A stretch of 64,000 nt of DNA from Prostheceraeus crozeri (Eukaryota > Platyhelminthes > Polycladida > Euryleptidae), in assembly GCA_907163375.1 (NCBI GenBank), contig CAJQUW010014401.1, forward strand, positions 1-64,000. The letters are read 5' to 3'. A program made the translations under genes and the position numbers. Every line of letters begins with the position of its first letter. Within the stretch, counting starts at the first letter, position 1. The notes under the pieces were generated by a model, which saw only the letters and a list, made by a program, of their open reading frames with translations, ran no database searches and was not told the origin of the DNA. Below, one piece after another: positions 33,551-43,919 of the stretch.

Positions 33551-34462
33551 GAAACGACAGCAAAGCTGTCTGAGAGCAACGCTCGAACTAATAACTCTGA
33601 GAGCAACGTTCGAACCTACGCGTCCGAAATGACGAATGACCCAAGCCGCTATGCGTCTGAAATTCATAAAGAATACAGAAGGCCTAAATATTTATTGAAA
33701 GTAAAAGTATTTAATAAAGATGATATTTGGAGTGCTGATCTTATTCATATGCCGAATGAAAGGGACTACAAATACGCATTGACCGTTATAGATTTATATA
33801 CACGATATGCTTGGGTAAAGCCTTTAAAAAATAAAAGTGGTCTATCAGTTAAATATGCGTTTGAAGAAATCTTTAAAGAAAGTAATAGAAAGCCAAGGAA
33901 ATTGTTTGTTGATAAAGGGTCGGAATTTTATAACAGAAACGTTCAGCCACTATTTGAAACAGACGAAAGTCATCGCCAAGGCTCAGTTTATTCAACTGAA
34001 AACGCAGGAAAAACTGTAGTGATAGAAAGATTCAATCGGACGTTAAAAAATAAATTATTCAAGAAATTTACTGAGCAAAGAAATCAGAAATGGTTGAAGA
34101 TATTACCAGGAATTGTAGAAGAGTACAATAATAAAGTTCATTCTGGTATTGAAGAAACTCCAAAGAATGCTTCTGTCGACCCTGATTTGATAAGAAAAAA
34201 AATATTCGAGAATAATAATTTGAATGAGAGTAATCCGAATTTGCAGAAACTTAAGCCGAAATTTAAAATTGGAGATAGAGTTAGAATATTTAAATATAAG
34301 AATAAATTTGAAAAAGGCTTTGTTGGCTATTGGACTAAAGAAATATTTGAAATTTGTAAAATAAATCAAACTTATCCGTTTACTTATGAAATTAAAGATT
34401 TAGATAATGAGGATATCAGAGGCCGTTTTTATCAAAATGAATTACAACGAACTGAGCTTTAG
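33440..34462 (+). CDS. Polinton A retrovirus-type integrase
   Basis: 340 codons from an internal ATG. The catalytic core has WSADLIHMP (first Asp), the LTVIDLYTRYAWVKPL strand, LFVDKGSEFYN (second Asp) and VVIERFNRTLKNKL (Glu), the DDE triad of retroviral and Polinton integrases. An SH3-like C-terminal part (KFKIGDRVRIFKYKNKF) follows; no chromodomain is present, unlike Polinton B. The first about 35 residues read as the tail of the phospholipase-like domain and are joined to the core by a linker built from hairpin repeats (SESNARTNNSESNVRT). The TIRs and 6-bp duplication are the expected products of this enzyme. Confidence 0.85.
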   Translation: MIQELDSIQNPTFREKIERMFVKKALQAKILFGQGLNETTAKLSESNARTNNSESNVRTYASEMTNDPSRYASEIHKEYRRPKYLLKVKVFNKDDIWSADLIHMPNERDYKYALTVIDLYTRYAWVKPLKNKSGLSVKYAFEEIFKESNRKPRKLFVDKGSEFYNRNVQPLFETDESHRQGSVYSTENAGKTVVIERFNRTLKNKLFKKFTEQRNQKWLKILPGIVEEYNNKVHSGIEETPKNASVDPDLIRKKIFENNNLNESNPNLQKLKPKFKIGDRVRIFKYKNKFEKGFVGYWTKEIFEICKINQTYPFTYEIKDLDNEDIRGRFYQNELQRTEL

Positions 34463-34466
34463 CTTT

Positions 34467-34952
34467 TTAATTATCATTATTATTATTATTATTTTTATTA
34501 TTCAATTCTAACATAATATCAAGAAATGATACTCCTTTTTGTAATTTAAATAAAACATAAAGACATAATTGACCACAGTAAGTAGTTCCCGGTTTTTGAA
34601 TTTGAAATGTATTATAAGTTCCATTTTCAAGTAATTTTTTAACTTCGTTTGTAGGTGGAAGACCGTATGAGTCAAAATAGTAATTATCTCCATTTTTATT
34701 AGACATACCTGCTGACCAATGTACGCCTTTTTCATCTGACGTATGGAGATTGGTTACGAAATTTACAGTTATTGATGGAACTTTGTTCCGGGAACTGAAG
34801 GTTCCTGTTGGCTTATTTTTTAGGAATTGTAATTCGTCTCTCATTAGAACATGAAAATTCTTTATTCCTAATTCATTTGCGATTTTCTTTAGGTCGAAAT
34901 TTGTCGTAGTTTGCGTTCCATATAATTTAAAAAACTTATTTATGTTGCTCAT
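34467..34952 (-). CDS. Polinton A adenain-type cysteine protease
   Basis: 161 residues. The triad is visible as His78 (GVHWSAGM), Asp94 (YYFDSYGLPP) and a cysteine in TYCGQLCLYVLF (126-130), the C5/Ulp1-like order of adenovirus protease. It would process capsid precursors; candidates in the element are the small GG-helix proteins at 30321 and 32501. It runs opposite to the integrase and almost touches it, with the two stops five bases apart. A translated hairpin repeat (about residues 46-57, FLKNKPTGTFSSRNK area) sits before the catalytic part. Start follows TTTTTTTATTATAAA. Confidence 0.85.
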   Translation of the reverse strand: MSNINKFFKLYGTQTTTNFDLKKIANELGIKNFHVLMRDELQFLKNKPTGTFSSRNKVPSITVNFVTNLHTSDEKGVHWSAGMSNKNGDNYYFDSYGLPPTNEVKKLLENGTYNTFQIQKPGTTYCGQLCLYVLFKLQKGVSFLDIMLELNNKNNNNNNDN

Positions 34953-35011
34953 TTTATAATAAAAAAATTTCTTAAGGGACCCCTAGAAGACAGAAGGGAG
35001 GGGGTAGCAGA

Positions 35012-35532
35012 ACTACGTTCATATGATATTGAAGGATATATTCTTGCTGTTTCTTCAACTTTTGTTTCTTCCACTTTTAAAGAAATATTTTTAGACACAT
35101 GATATATTTTAAAAACCTGAAAAACGTCTAAACTCATGAATTTGAAATTCTCAACTTTTATGATTTTCGGTGTCCTGGAACGGTCATGATTTTGGCGGGG
35201 GGTGAAAATCGAACCGAAGGTTCTAGGGCTTCGCCCGATTGTATTTCTCAAATTTTGAGATTTTGAAAAATTTGAAAATTGGGTATTTTTAAAAACGCCC
35301 AAATTTGTGAATTTAGGTCTTCATCACCTGAAAAAGGGTTCAAATTCATGAATTTATGTCGTTTTTAAAAAGTACCATTTTTGAAAAAATGGTACTTTTT
35401 GAATGGACTAAATCCATGTATTTAGGTCTTAAAAACCTGAAAAAGGGTCTAAATTCATGAATTTATGTCGTTTTTAAAGATACTATTTTTTTGAATTTTA
35501 TGGTGTCCTGGAACGGTCTTTTGCCCATTACT
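35012..35532 (-). repeat. Polinton A right terminal inverted repeat, including a copy of a gene start
   Basis: From 35532 inward it mirrors the left repeat, with the double hairpin near 35203-35235 and two GACCGTTCCAGGACACC modules. Beyond the point where the left side has its 1.75-kb insertion, the match resumes with the first about 20 codons of the gene at 19415 (ARIYPSISYERSS). The true repeat thus reached into that gene and is roughly 520 bp. Confidence 0.85.
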
Positions 35533-35538
35533 TGCAAA
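35533..35538. repeat. Polinton A target site duplication, right (TGCAAA)
   Basis: Identical to 16991-16996, directly outside the terminal ATTACT. Confidence 0.95.
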
Positions 35539-35579
35539 CGGTTGTGGTCAAAACACAGCGTGATTGCATGTTAACAGAA

Positions 35580-36579
35580 TGGTGACTGTCGAAGGTCATA
35601 TTGAAGTTGTTCTTCTTATGGCAAAATTTGATTCAGTGACATTAGTTGAAAGACATCTTAGAAATGAAGAGGTATCAAGCATTCCGACTCGTACGACCAT
35701 GAGATCAATCTTCAACAATTTAAGGAGACTGGTTCAGTTTTGGACGCACCCCGATGTGTTAGACCTCGCCGCTCTGACGACAAGATCGACGAAATTAAAG
35801 ACATGTTCGAAGAAGAGATATCCTTCTATGACGATCCGGCAAGCAGCTGCAGTTGCTGACACTTCCTTCTCTACGGTTCGGAACGTGTTGCGGGACGATT
35901 TGAAGATGAAACTGTATAGACTTTCATTTTTTCAGCAACTGTTCGCCGATGATGAAGCCGCGATAGCAACCATGTGCAGTGAATTCCAACGACTGATTGC
36001 CGCCGATGAGAATTTTTTGAGCAGACCATGTTTCTCTGACGAGGCTACGTTCCATCTAAGTGGACGAGTCAACCGTCATAATTGTGTGACATGGGATTCG
36101 GGCAATCCTCATACTGTTCAACAAGCACCGATCAAGTCTCCCGGAATTACTGTTTGGTGCGGTTCATTCTGTAATGAAGTCATAGATCCTTTTTTCTCTG
36201 ATTCGACTGTGACCTCCAAGTCGTACAAAAACATGTTAGTGGACTTCTTCACTCCTCAAAACTGAAAATTAGAAGAAAATTTTTTACGACCATCTTTCAG
36301 CAGGATGGAGTCCTTCCCTATTGGTCCCTCGAGGTTAGATCTCTATTGCACCAAAAGTTCCCAAGAAGGTGGATTGGAAGAGACGGTCCATTCCACTGGG
36401 CTGCTCGCAGTCATGATTTGACTCCTCTTGACTTTTACTTTTGGGGAGCTGTCAAACACAAAATGTATCATAGACAACCAGCAAGTCTGGTAAAATTACG
36501 AAATTTTACCATCGAAGAAATCTCTCAGATTTCATCACAAAAAATTTCTGCTGAGTTCAATAGTTTTGAAAGCCGGTAA
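35580..36579 (+). pseudogene. DD41D mariner transposase of the split element
   Basis: The N-terminal part has the helix-turn-helix region and a GSVLDAPR-like linker in another frame. Next come the second helix-turn-helix (TIRQAAAVADTSFSTVRNVL) and catalytic blocks FSDEATFHLSG, GITVWCGSF, QQDGVLPYW near 36300 and HDLTPLDFYFWG near 36420. There are 41 residues between the second and third Asp, so it is DD41D. Frames change near 35730 and 35815, and a stop near 36265 separates the last block, so it is dead. Its own left end lies 20 kb away because Polinton A inserted between the 5' untranslated part and the gene. Confidence 0.85.
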
Positions 36580-36914
36580 GTCCTGCACGAGATAATGTAG
36601 ACAATGTATTGATTTAAATTTTGTGATGATCTCATTTTAATGATAAAAATTATTGGAAGACAATTGACGTTTTTTGCATAGTAAATACAGATAAAATTCT
36701 ATGCTAATCATTACGGAAATGCATTATAATCAATATACCATATAAAAGCTTCATGTACATTTTGGTGCAAAATAATTGGCGATCCGATAAATGCAGCGCC
36801 CGTGACATTGATTTAAAACCAGATAAGGACTTTAAAATCACCCTGTATAGTGGCTCATTGAAAAGCTGAGAACTTAAGCTCTCGAATGGTGTGTAGCTTA
36901 TGAATGTAAAATGT

Positions 36915-36985
36915 GATTGAAAGTCAGGAGAATCGATTGAAGTTTGACGCAATTTAGGTGGTCCGTTTTTTTATGATCAACTGTG
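36915..36985 (-). repeat. Short dispersed repeat shared with 9374-9440
   Basis: Inverted relative to the copy at 9374; shared words include GTTGATCATAAAAA and TCAATCGATT. It lies 70 bp outside the mariner end, so it belongs to a different, unidentified element. Confidence 0.5.
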
Positions 36986-36989
36986 TAGA

Positions 36990-39530
36990 AGCTCGTAAGC
37001 ATGTTCCATTTCCGACTATCATGATGGAATTAGCTTCAAGCATTGCATGCATATCAGAGCAAGTGCGGAAAACAGATATCTTGGATGTACGGGGCTAAAA
37101 GATGCACTAAAATGTTGTTTCTTTAACAGTTATTAGAAAAATCAAGTCAAAAATGCCTCAACATCAAGAAGACAAAGAAACATAGGATTGACAGAACTGG
37201 TGGCGGTGTGCTATGTTATGTCTCATGTGCTGCTCCCATTTCACCAATTGACGAATTCGATGACGATCATGTGCACCTATGGCTTTCAATGCAATTAGTC
37301 CGCCTGATGGAAGCACTCGTATGAAACCTTTGTGTTCTGGACAGATGCAGTAGCTCCCTTATACTACTATATTTCAAACTTTTTGTAGAGCTCTGTTTTT
37401 GTGCTTTGATGAACTATTGTTGAACTTTCCTTTATGTATTACAATCAGCTATGGCTGTTTAATCCAAATAAATGCATATCATCATCATAAGAAGGGTAGC
37501 ACCGGTGAATGCTGCTACATGGCTAAGTCAGGATAAATAAAAGCAGAGCAGCCTATTGTGCAGTCCATCAGCCTGTTCATAGGGATGCTCAGTGATATTG
37601 TTTGGATATGATGAAATAGATCTATACATACAGTAAGTGCCCAAGCCGACCTGATGTATCATTGTAGTACGAAGCACCGCGTCTGTGGATACCGCTGAAC
37701 TTATTGCTTAGAAGTCTGAGTACATCCTTCTATCCTAATTAGATAGTAGGCCTGCTATCCTACTTAGGATGGAAATGATGTTCTAAAACTTCTTAGGATA
37801 TCCTAAAAATCGCTCTATCACAAAGGAGTTGTTCAGCATTTTTACATGCTATGGGAAGAGAGTACGCTGTCTCTTTGACGCAGCACTAAAAGTGGCACAT
37901 TCTGCATAATTTCATTATGGCATATTTCTGCAATTCTCATGATTCAATTCAAAATTCTGTATTTTGCTTCACAGAAGCGGTGAACGCATTGACAAATTCT
38001 ATGCATATTTACACATGATATAAAATATTAATCGAAGTGTAAAGAGAGAGTGCACAGATCAGTCATTTACAATATTCAATAAAAGAATTTAAAAAACGCT
38101 TAGTCTTGGTCGTAGGTCGTTTCAAAGCACATCGATTTCGACACATCACTGCAGCTCGCTCATCAAAGAAAATTCTCAATGGGTGGTCCTCAAATTTCAA
38201 CACTTCTTTGAACAAATTAGTACACTGCTTGTCGGCAACTTCTAATAGAGACGGACGCTTAAGACCAGAGACCGAGTCACCAATAATTTTAAAGACTCTT
38301 CTCTCAAGTCGAAGAAGCCTGTTGCACAGATAGTTAGGAATATTGCAAAATAATCCTAATCACATCAACATAATCAAGCTTGATTATTCATATTAACTAA
38401 AGAAATTGAAACTCACGATTCTTCGATTTTTAATAATTTCTATCACCAAAATAGTGCACTAAACTAGTTTTTCCAAATTAAGTGGATTGAGTCTCTCAAA
38501 AATAGAATTTAGAAACGAGCAAGTGGTATGTGCTCAGCTAACTTCAAGCGGCGATTAGCAAAAGCTAATGTAATTTTCAACGAAGAACTACAAGTGAACT
38601 TTATACACATGGGTAAATTTTTAGAAGCTTGATGCTACAGTCCAGTTTAGAGAATTGGAAGAACAAATGTTGCAAATGCAGTTATTTATGCTTTCATTGA
38701 ATGGACTTTTGATGATTTTCCAGGTATATATATATATATATCATTCACGTATTACGTTAGGTAAATGGTGCTGGGCTTCCCAAACAGTTAAGACTAAGAA
38801 CGTCAATAACACATCTGAATACATCAAAAACACATATAGAGAGATGTAAATACACAAATCAATGTCATGACAATCAATCTGAACCAAAGCTCGCAGAAAT
38901 TTTCTGACAAATAAATATCTAGTAGTTTTTAGATCAACAAACGTAGAATTTTCTTTAAAAATCTAACTTTCAAAAGGCTGGCACCAAAGGTGAAATAAAT
39001 AACCTGTGCCTTCAAATACGCATGTCATTATTCTATATCAGTCAGGTAAAATATTTCATGTCAAAGTAAAATATCAGTCCCATCAAAGTACAACTAAATT
39101 TGATTTTATACTTTAAGACAGAACCAGATACAAAAACATTAATGTTTAAAGTGACTAGGACAGCCTCTCTTTTCGTAGCTCAGTTTCACTCCTACTCGGG
39201 CAATTTGCGAGATATTACGTGCATAGTAAGCACTTAGTTTTAAAAGCCTTGAAAGCTATTGTACTAAGGATAGCATTCAGTAATTTAAAGATGCGATCAG
39301 TGAATGAATGAGTCATTCTTACAACATGATCATTCATAAAGTCTAAAGTCTTATTGAATACCAAACGTAATAAGACCCATTTAATGAAGTCTCTGGCCAT
39401 CAGCGAATCAAAATCCATTGAATCACAATGAGATGAACTCGAATGATGTTATAAATGAACTCAACGAAGGTGTGGTCAATTCTTACAATACACCACTTCG
39501 TCATTAATCTTTCCAAACCGTAAATAGTGC
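36990..39530. other. Host intergenic DNA, no gene supported
   Basis: A cluster of ATCCTAA words near 37730-37810 makes a small imperfect repeat, and a TA run lies near 38727-38740. No coding or RNA gene was recognised. Confidence 0.4.
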
Positions 39531-39578
39531 ATGTTCTGTTTGAACAAACACTGTAAAACGGAGATTGTCTGTGTTGAA

Positions 39579-40904
39579 ATGTCTGCATTTTGTTCATTTC
39601 GAAAAAATATTAATTGGTTAATTTTTGTGGTTTCATTAACTTTATTTATTGAATCGTTTTTGTGGAATTTTATATTTTCATTTCAACCCATATATTTATG
39701 GGATTTCGGAGTGAAATGGAGAGCTATGTTAAATTGCTCTGACGTGGATGACTGTAAAGACTATCGGTACGATAGGTTCTCGAATATTGCAGCCTTCTCA
39801 TGCTTGGTATTCACTGCTGGATATCTGATGCAGTTAATAGTCTTTCTTCTTGCTCGGCATATTCCCTATACTACAGCTACGTCAACTATAGTGATGTTCA
39901 TTGGTACACTGTTGGTTGTTGGTGCATTTGCCGCACTATTGGCTTTTAATGCCAGTGTTTTCAAATTCTCGATAAGTCGAGTTCTACATGGTGCTGGGTC
40001 TACGCTAGTCATTGGAAGTGGACTTTCCAGGCTGTCTATTGCAATCAAAGATGACAAAACCCGACAAATAGCGTTTAGCTTTACAACATTGGGAATGACA
40101 GCGGGTATTGTTGCAGGACCAGTGCTTGGGGGAATTGTCTACACTATCAAAAGTGACGTGATTTTGATAGTATTGATATACGGTCCCATTCTCATTGAAA
40201 TCATCATACAACCAACGATTATGGGTTGTGACAAAGAAACAAAGGAGGTTGAACCCCCATCACCTAAATGGTCTTTGATATTACATCGCGAAGTATTTAT
40301 CGGCCTCATTTCAAACATTTTGACAACAGCATGTATTGTTGTTGTGAATATTACAATACCTCTATGGATTCTCCATTTTGATGTTTCCATACACCCCTGG
40401 CTTGTGGGATTGATATTTCTGCCTGGAGCCCTTGGCAATACACTAACGAGCTTTTTATCGTCATGCATCTCCAGTAGAATTGGACAATGCTCGGCAATCA
40501 CAGCTTCACTAGCTTCAATAGCTCTCTCCCTTTTTTCAATGCCGTACATACATCGCTTCAGCCTTAATTTGTACTTTCTACCAATGGCTTGTATTGGCCT
40601 TGGACAGGGTTTCATATCGAGCTTGATTGTACAAATGTTAGGAAAGCATTTATCAAACACTGAGAGTGAGCCGGAGTCAACATTCTTTCTATTTATTGAA
40701 GTTGCTGAAAAATTAGGATGTGTGCTGGGACCTGGTTTGTGTGCTATCTTGCTTTTGTTCGTTCGCTTTGAGATTCTGATGATAGTATTTGCGTCCCTTC
40801 TGTCGGTGGTCATACCTTTTCAATTATTTCTGTCTCAGAGTTCTATGAATCCACAAGGAGAATCTGAAAAATTGTTGCAAAGAAGCAGCTTAAGTGATAC
40901 ATAA
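39579..40904 (+). CDS. SLC18-like (vesicular amine transporter family) membrane transporter, intronless
   Basis: 441 residues from the ATG at 39579 (an in-frame ATG at 39531 would add 16). About twelve hydrophobic segments. After the first segment comes a luminal loop with one NCS glycosylation-type site and paired cysteines. Residues about 125-180 carry SRVLHGAGSTLVIGSGLSRL, then a charged DDKTRQIAF cytosolic turn and GMTAGIVAGPVLGGIVY. This is the SLC18/VMAT version of the major facilitator motifs (ARSLQGxGSS, then ERG, then GxLxGPPxG). It would exchange luminal protons for a small substrate across a vesicle membrane; the substrate cannot be told. A single exon is unusual for the family and suggests a retrocopy that stayed intact. 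Its C-terminal tail is polar with a SEKLLQRS di-leucine-type sorting motif. Confidence 0.75.
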   Translation: MSAFCSFRKNINWLIFVVSLTLFIESFLWNFIFSFQPIYLWDFGVKWRAMLNCSDVDDCKDYRYDRFSNIAAFSCLVFTAGYLMQLIVFLLARHIPYTTATSTIVMFIGTLLVVGAFAALLAFNASVFKFSISRVLHGAGSTLVIGSGLSRLSIAIKDDKTRQIAFSFTTLGMTAGIVAGPVLGGIVYTIKSDVILIVLIYGPILIEIIIQPTIMGCDKETKEVEPPSPKWSLILHREVFIGLISNILTTACIVVVNITIPLWILHFDVSIHPWLVGLIFLPGALGNTLTSFLSSCISSRIGQCSAITASLASIALSLFSMPYIHRFSLNLYFLPMACIGLGQGFISSLIVQMLGKHLSNTESEPESTFFLFIEVAEKLGCVLGPGLCAILLLFVRFEILMIVFASLLSVVIPFQLFLSQSSMNPQGESEKLLQRSSLSDT

Positions 40905-41001
40905 TGAATTGAAGTCGTAGTTGACCAGGTGACGGGAGATCATCTTTCTGAGAAAGTTATGCAAGGTAATTAAAACTCCCCTTTTTAGTTTAGGCCAATA
41001 T

Positions 41002-41007
41002 AATAAA
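41002..41007 (+). terminator. Polyadenylation signal AATAAA downstream of the transporter
   Basis: AATAAA lies about 100 bp after the stop at 40904, with no closer candidate. Confidence 0.5.
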
Positions 41008-41009
41008 GT

Positions 41010-43640
41010 TAAAGTTAAAAGTATGGCAGACAGGCCTTCGACGTCCAGCGCCTTCAATGGTCGATGTTTGGATGGCCTATGAATTGAAGTCATTCAATAT
41101 TTTGAAGTACATGAGTTTGCTCGTGATCAGCTCGGTAAATCGTTGAGCCTGTAGTTCCGGAGGAACTTCATTGAAGAAAGATAGAGCCAAATCTCATTAT
41201 CGATAGCGTATATAGAAGCACACAGTTCATACGAGATGTTTTCTTGTGTGTACCTTCAAGCCCCGAATTTCGTAAAAACACCTAAGAATGAGGCTGAGGA
41301 TATTTTTCGATAATCAACAGTATTCTTTTGATAAGAGGGTCGCTCAAGCTTCAATGCATTGTATTTAAAGGGTTTTGCCTTTCTTCCGAAGAAACTGAAT
41401 AAGTTAATGTTGTAGCGATCTGGAAGTCAAAAACGAAGTATAGGCAAACGAAATTTGTTTTTAATGCAAAGTTTCCATCAAAAAATATCACATTTTCCGC
41501 ACAAATAGTTTTGAAGAACATTTAACAATTTTCTCAAGAAGAATTTGAATTCTGGTTTCAGCATAGGACAAGAGATAGAATTTCGGGACATAACTTGCAC
41601 AAATTTTTATCATTTAAAATTTGTGGCACAACTGGTGCAAGTGTGCTGCAGTTTACTTCTACAGACCGCCACAAATGTTTTTGAACTACATAGAGACATA
41701 GGAAATCCAACTGTTTGAACAGGAGGCAATTCAGAAAACACCACCAGAAAATTAAAAATGCTCCATTGACTAGATTTTCCTAGATTTTGATGCTAATCAG
41801 AAAGATAAATAAGACAAAAATCTCTGCAAAATGAGCCCTCTCTTGAAACGAAAATGAAGCCCACCCTTGCAATTTGTGATGGTTTGAGATGTATATTGCT
41901 TATACACTAAAGTCCGTTGCTTTAAGTTTATCTGTATTCATTAAGATTCACCTTTCTGTGCTATTATTGTGTCATTCTGACGACAACTGTCAATGAGACC
42001 GAGTGAATTCAGGTTGAAAAAATTTCCATGATGAACTTCCGTGCTCTCAAAGCGTGAAAAAAGTAAATAAATGTCTTTGAAAATTAAAATAAGAAACAAA
42101 AAGTTTTAATAAATATTTTGCCGCAAACTGTCATCGATTGACACGCAAATACATGCATTGGTGACTTGGCATAAAATTTCATGTAATTTTGAACAATACA
42201 TAGGGAATCAAACAGAAAGCCGAATCGCAAAGATGACATTTCGAGCGATATTAAGATCATTTTCGAACTATTTCGTGGAGTCAACCATGACCAACCATGG
42301 CCATGAGTTAGCTCTGTCAGTGGATGTTCGATGCGGAATGCTACTAAATGTTAATTATTAAGTAACATAAGGCAAAAAATAATTATGAATTTAAAAGTGA
42401 TATTTGGACTATAGAGTTTATTGTCATCATTTAAATGCCTATCTATAGTACTACTCCATGTAATTCATAGTTTTCGCAACAATGCACCGAACCAAGAAGT
42501 AACTACGCTTCGATTAGCTCTAAAAACAATACATTAAACGATAATGCATTCTTACTGCATTTAAATTATGACTAGCTTACGGGGCGAAAATTTTCGCTAC
42601 AATTTTTTTAAAACCCGTCCACTTAAGCAGTGTTGATTGCTATACTAAAACTAATGATACATTCATGGAAATTCAGTGATGTGGGAAGCATTTGCAGGAG
42701 TTCTTTTAAAGAGAAGGTATATTGTTGAGGTAATTTATTTATCAAGATTGAAGATGGGGTTTTGAATATAGTAAATATCTTGAACAAATCTTTTTTTTTT
42801 GATTTTCAGTAGATCAGTAGATATAGGAAGAGAAGCAAGTACAAAACTACGGCGGGCGCATGTCAATCAAACTTGCATTGAATTAAAGATGAGCAGTTTG
42901 CTTCATATCGATGATCTGCTTCGTCATCAGGCAATAAATAGTAAAATATATAGTAATATATATACAATAATAAAATGAAGAAAATTGACAGTATCAATAT
43001 CGACATGACATGGAAATTTGAGAGATCTGATCAAATTCACACGCTGACGACGTCAAAACACTACCTGCGTTGCGAATTTTCTTGTATTGTACACCTACAC
43101 GTTGAAACCATGGCGTGAACAGACACATGCAGCATGTTCTTTGTTTTTGAAGTCATTTTATTATTTTAGATTTGTTCAAATGATGACATGCTTTTGCATG
43201 TATAAAATCTGACTATGCTAATTAATGAATATTGGCTTTGACGACATGGTGCCAGTTTCTCAAGTATCATCTGCTGGAGTTTAGATTAATTTGATGGTCA
43301 CTCATCATACAATAAAGTTTGCTAATTCATGGTGAATCCCTGTAATATCAAATGAATCTCTGCATTAAATGGGGAGAAAGAACAGCTATTTTGTATTAAC
43401 CCAAATATTTAAACATGGATTTTGTGTTTGCGTTTTCAAAATTGTGTTTTGAAACGTGTTTTTAAGACAAGAAATAGCTTTGAACTAGGCCTGCTTCGAA
43501 CCCTAGGTGAGAATTTAATAACTGATTAGTATGTAAAATAAAAATTATGCGCATGCAGGCTAGTTGATGGGCACATGAAATTTACATTCTCAGCTAAGCA
43601 GGTTTGGTACTTCTATTCTTCCCCCACCCCACTCACACAC
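41010..43640. other. Host intergenic DNA, no gene supported
   Basis: No reading frame with recognisable content; no clear repeats. Confidence 0.4.
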
Positions 43641-43697
43641 TTGGGTCACATAGGTAAGTCACATTGTTTGGCAAGTTTTTTCAATTTGCGATTACAG

Positions 43698-43822
43698 CGA
43701 TCGCTGACATAATTCAGTTTACATGCGACGTTCTTTTGACTGGTGTTCCTACATGTATGTTTACTTTTATTTTTCTGTTTAATTTTGGAGATATCGCTAG
43801 AGGAAATCGCTCTCTACAGTGA
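43698..43822 (+). pseudogene. Truncated inverted copy of the 43920-44215 exon
   Basis: Starts after an acceptor-like GCGATTACAG and reads IADIIQFTCDVLLTGVPTC and further, matching the first about 36 residues of the minus-strand exon. It then diverges and meets a stop. The flanking intron-like sequence (GGTAAGTCACATTG through GCGATTACAG) is also duplicated. Downstream a 12-bp hairpin (TCTCTACAGTGAA and its complement) follows. Confidence 0.55.
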
Positions 43823-43919
43823 ATTTTACATCATCAGAACTCTTCATTCACTGTAGAGATACATAAAAACTAATTTTCTCAACTTTCTAAACAATAGCCT
43901 TGAAATATAAAATGGTCAT

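Larger units (their letters stand above)
16997..35532. mobile_element. Polinton A (Maverick-type virus-like element), full length, broken
   Basis: This 18.5-kb element starts AGTAATGGGC and ends with its complement. It has long inverted repeats, a 6-bp target duplication, and the Polinton gene set: ATPase, protein-primed DNA polymerase B, retrovirus-type integrase, adenain-type protease, double-jelly-roll capsid protein and penton. It is much more AT-rich than its flanks. The outer 290 bp of the two terminal repeats differ at only about three or four positions, so by that measure the insertion is young, unless the repeats have been homogenised. Gene order (plus unless noted): membrane protein, coiled-coil protein, penton, ATPase, polymerase (minus), clamp-like protein (minus), fibre-like protein, small pVI-like protein, major capsid protein, second small protein, phospholipase region, integrase, protease (minus). 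It is broken, with about four or five breaks, mostly in the polymerase. Confidence 0.95.
16568..36845 (+). mobile_element. DD41D mariner-like transposon split by Polinton A
   Basis: Two terminal repeats of about 150 bp lie 20 kb apart in inverted orientation: 16568-16720 and about 36690-36845. Both contain TTTTAAAGTCC, TTTTAAATCAATGTCACG and ATCGGATCGCCAATTATTTT. TA lies outside each end (16566-16567, 36846-36847). Taking out the Polinton and one TGCAAA leaves about 1.74 kb, a normal size. The transposase remnant at 35580-36579 lies inside and is DD41D. Long terminal repeats recall the DD41D 'rosa' group, an inferred link. The left and right ends have diverged, so the mariner is older than the Polinton inside it. 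Confidence 0.85.

Noticed and set aside
40139-40813. 224-codon minus-strand frame
   Set aside because: It is antisense to the transporter and has no recognisable content.
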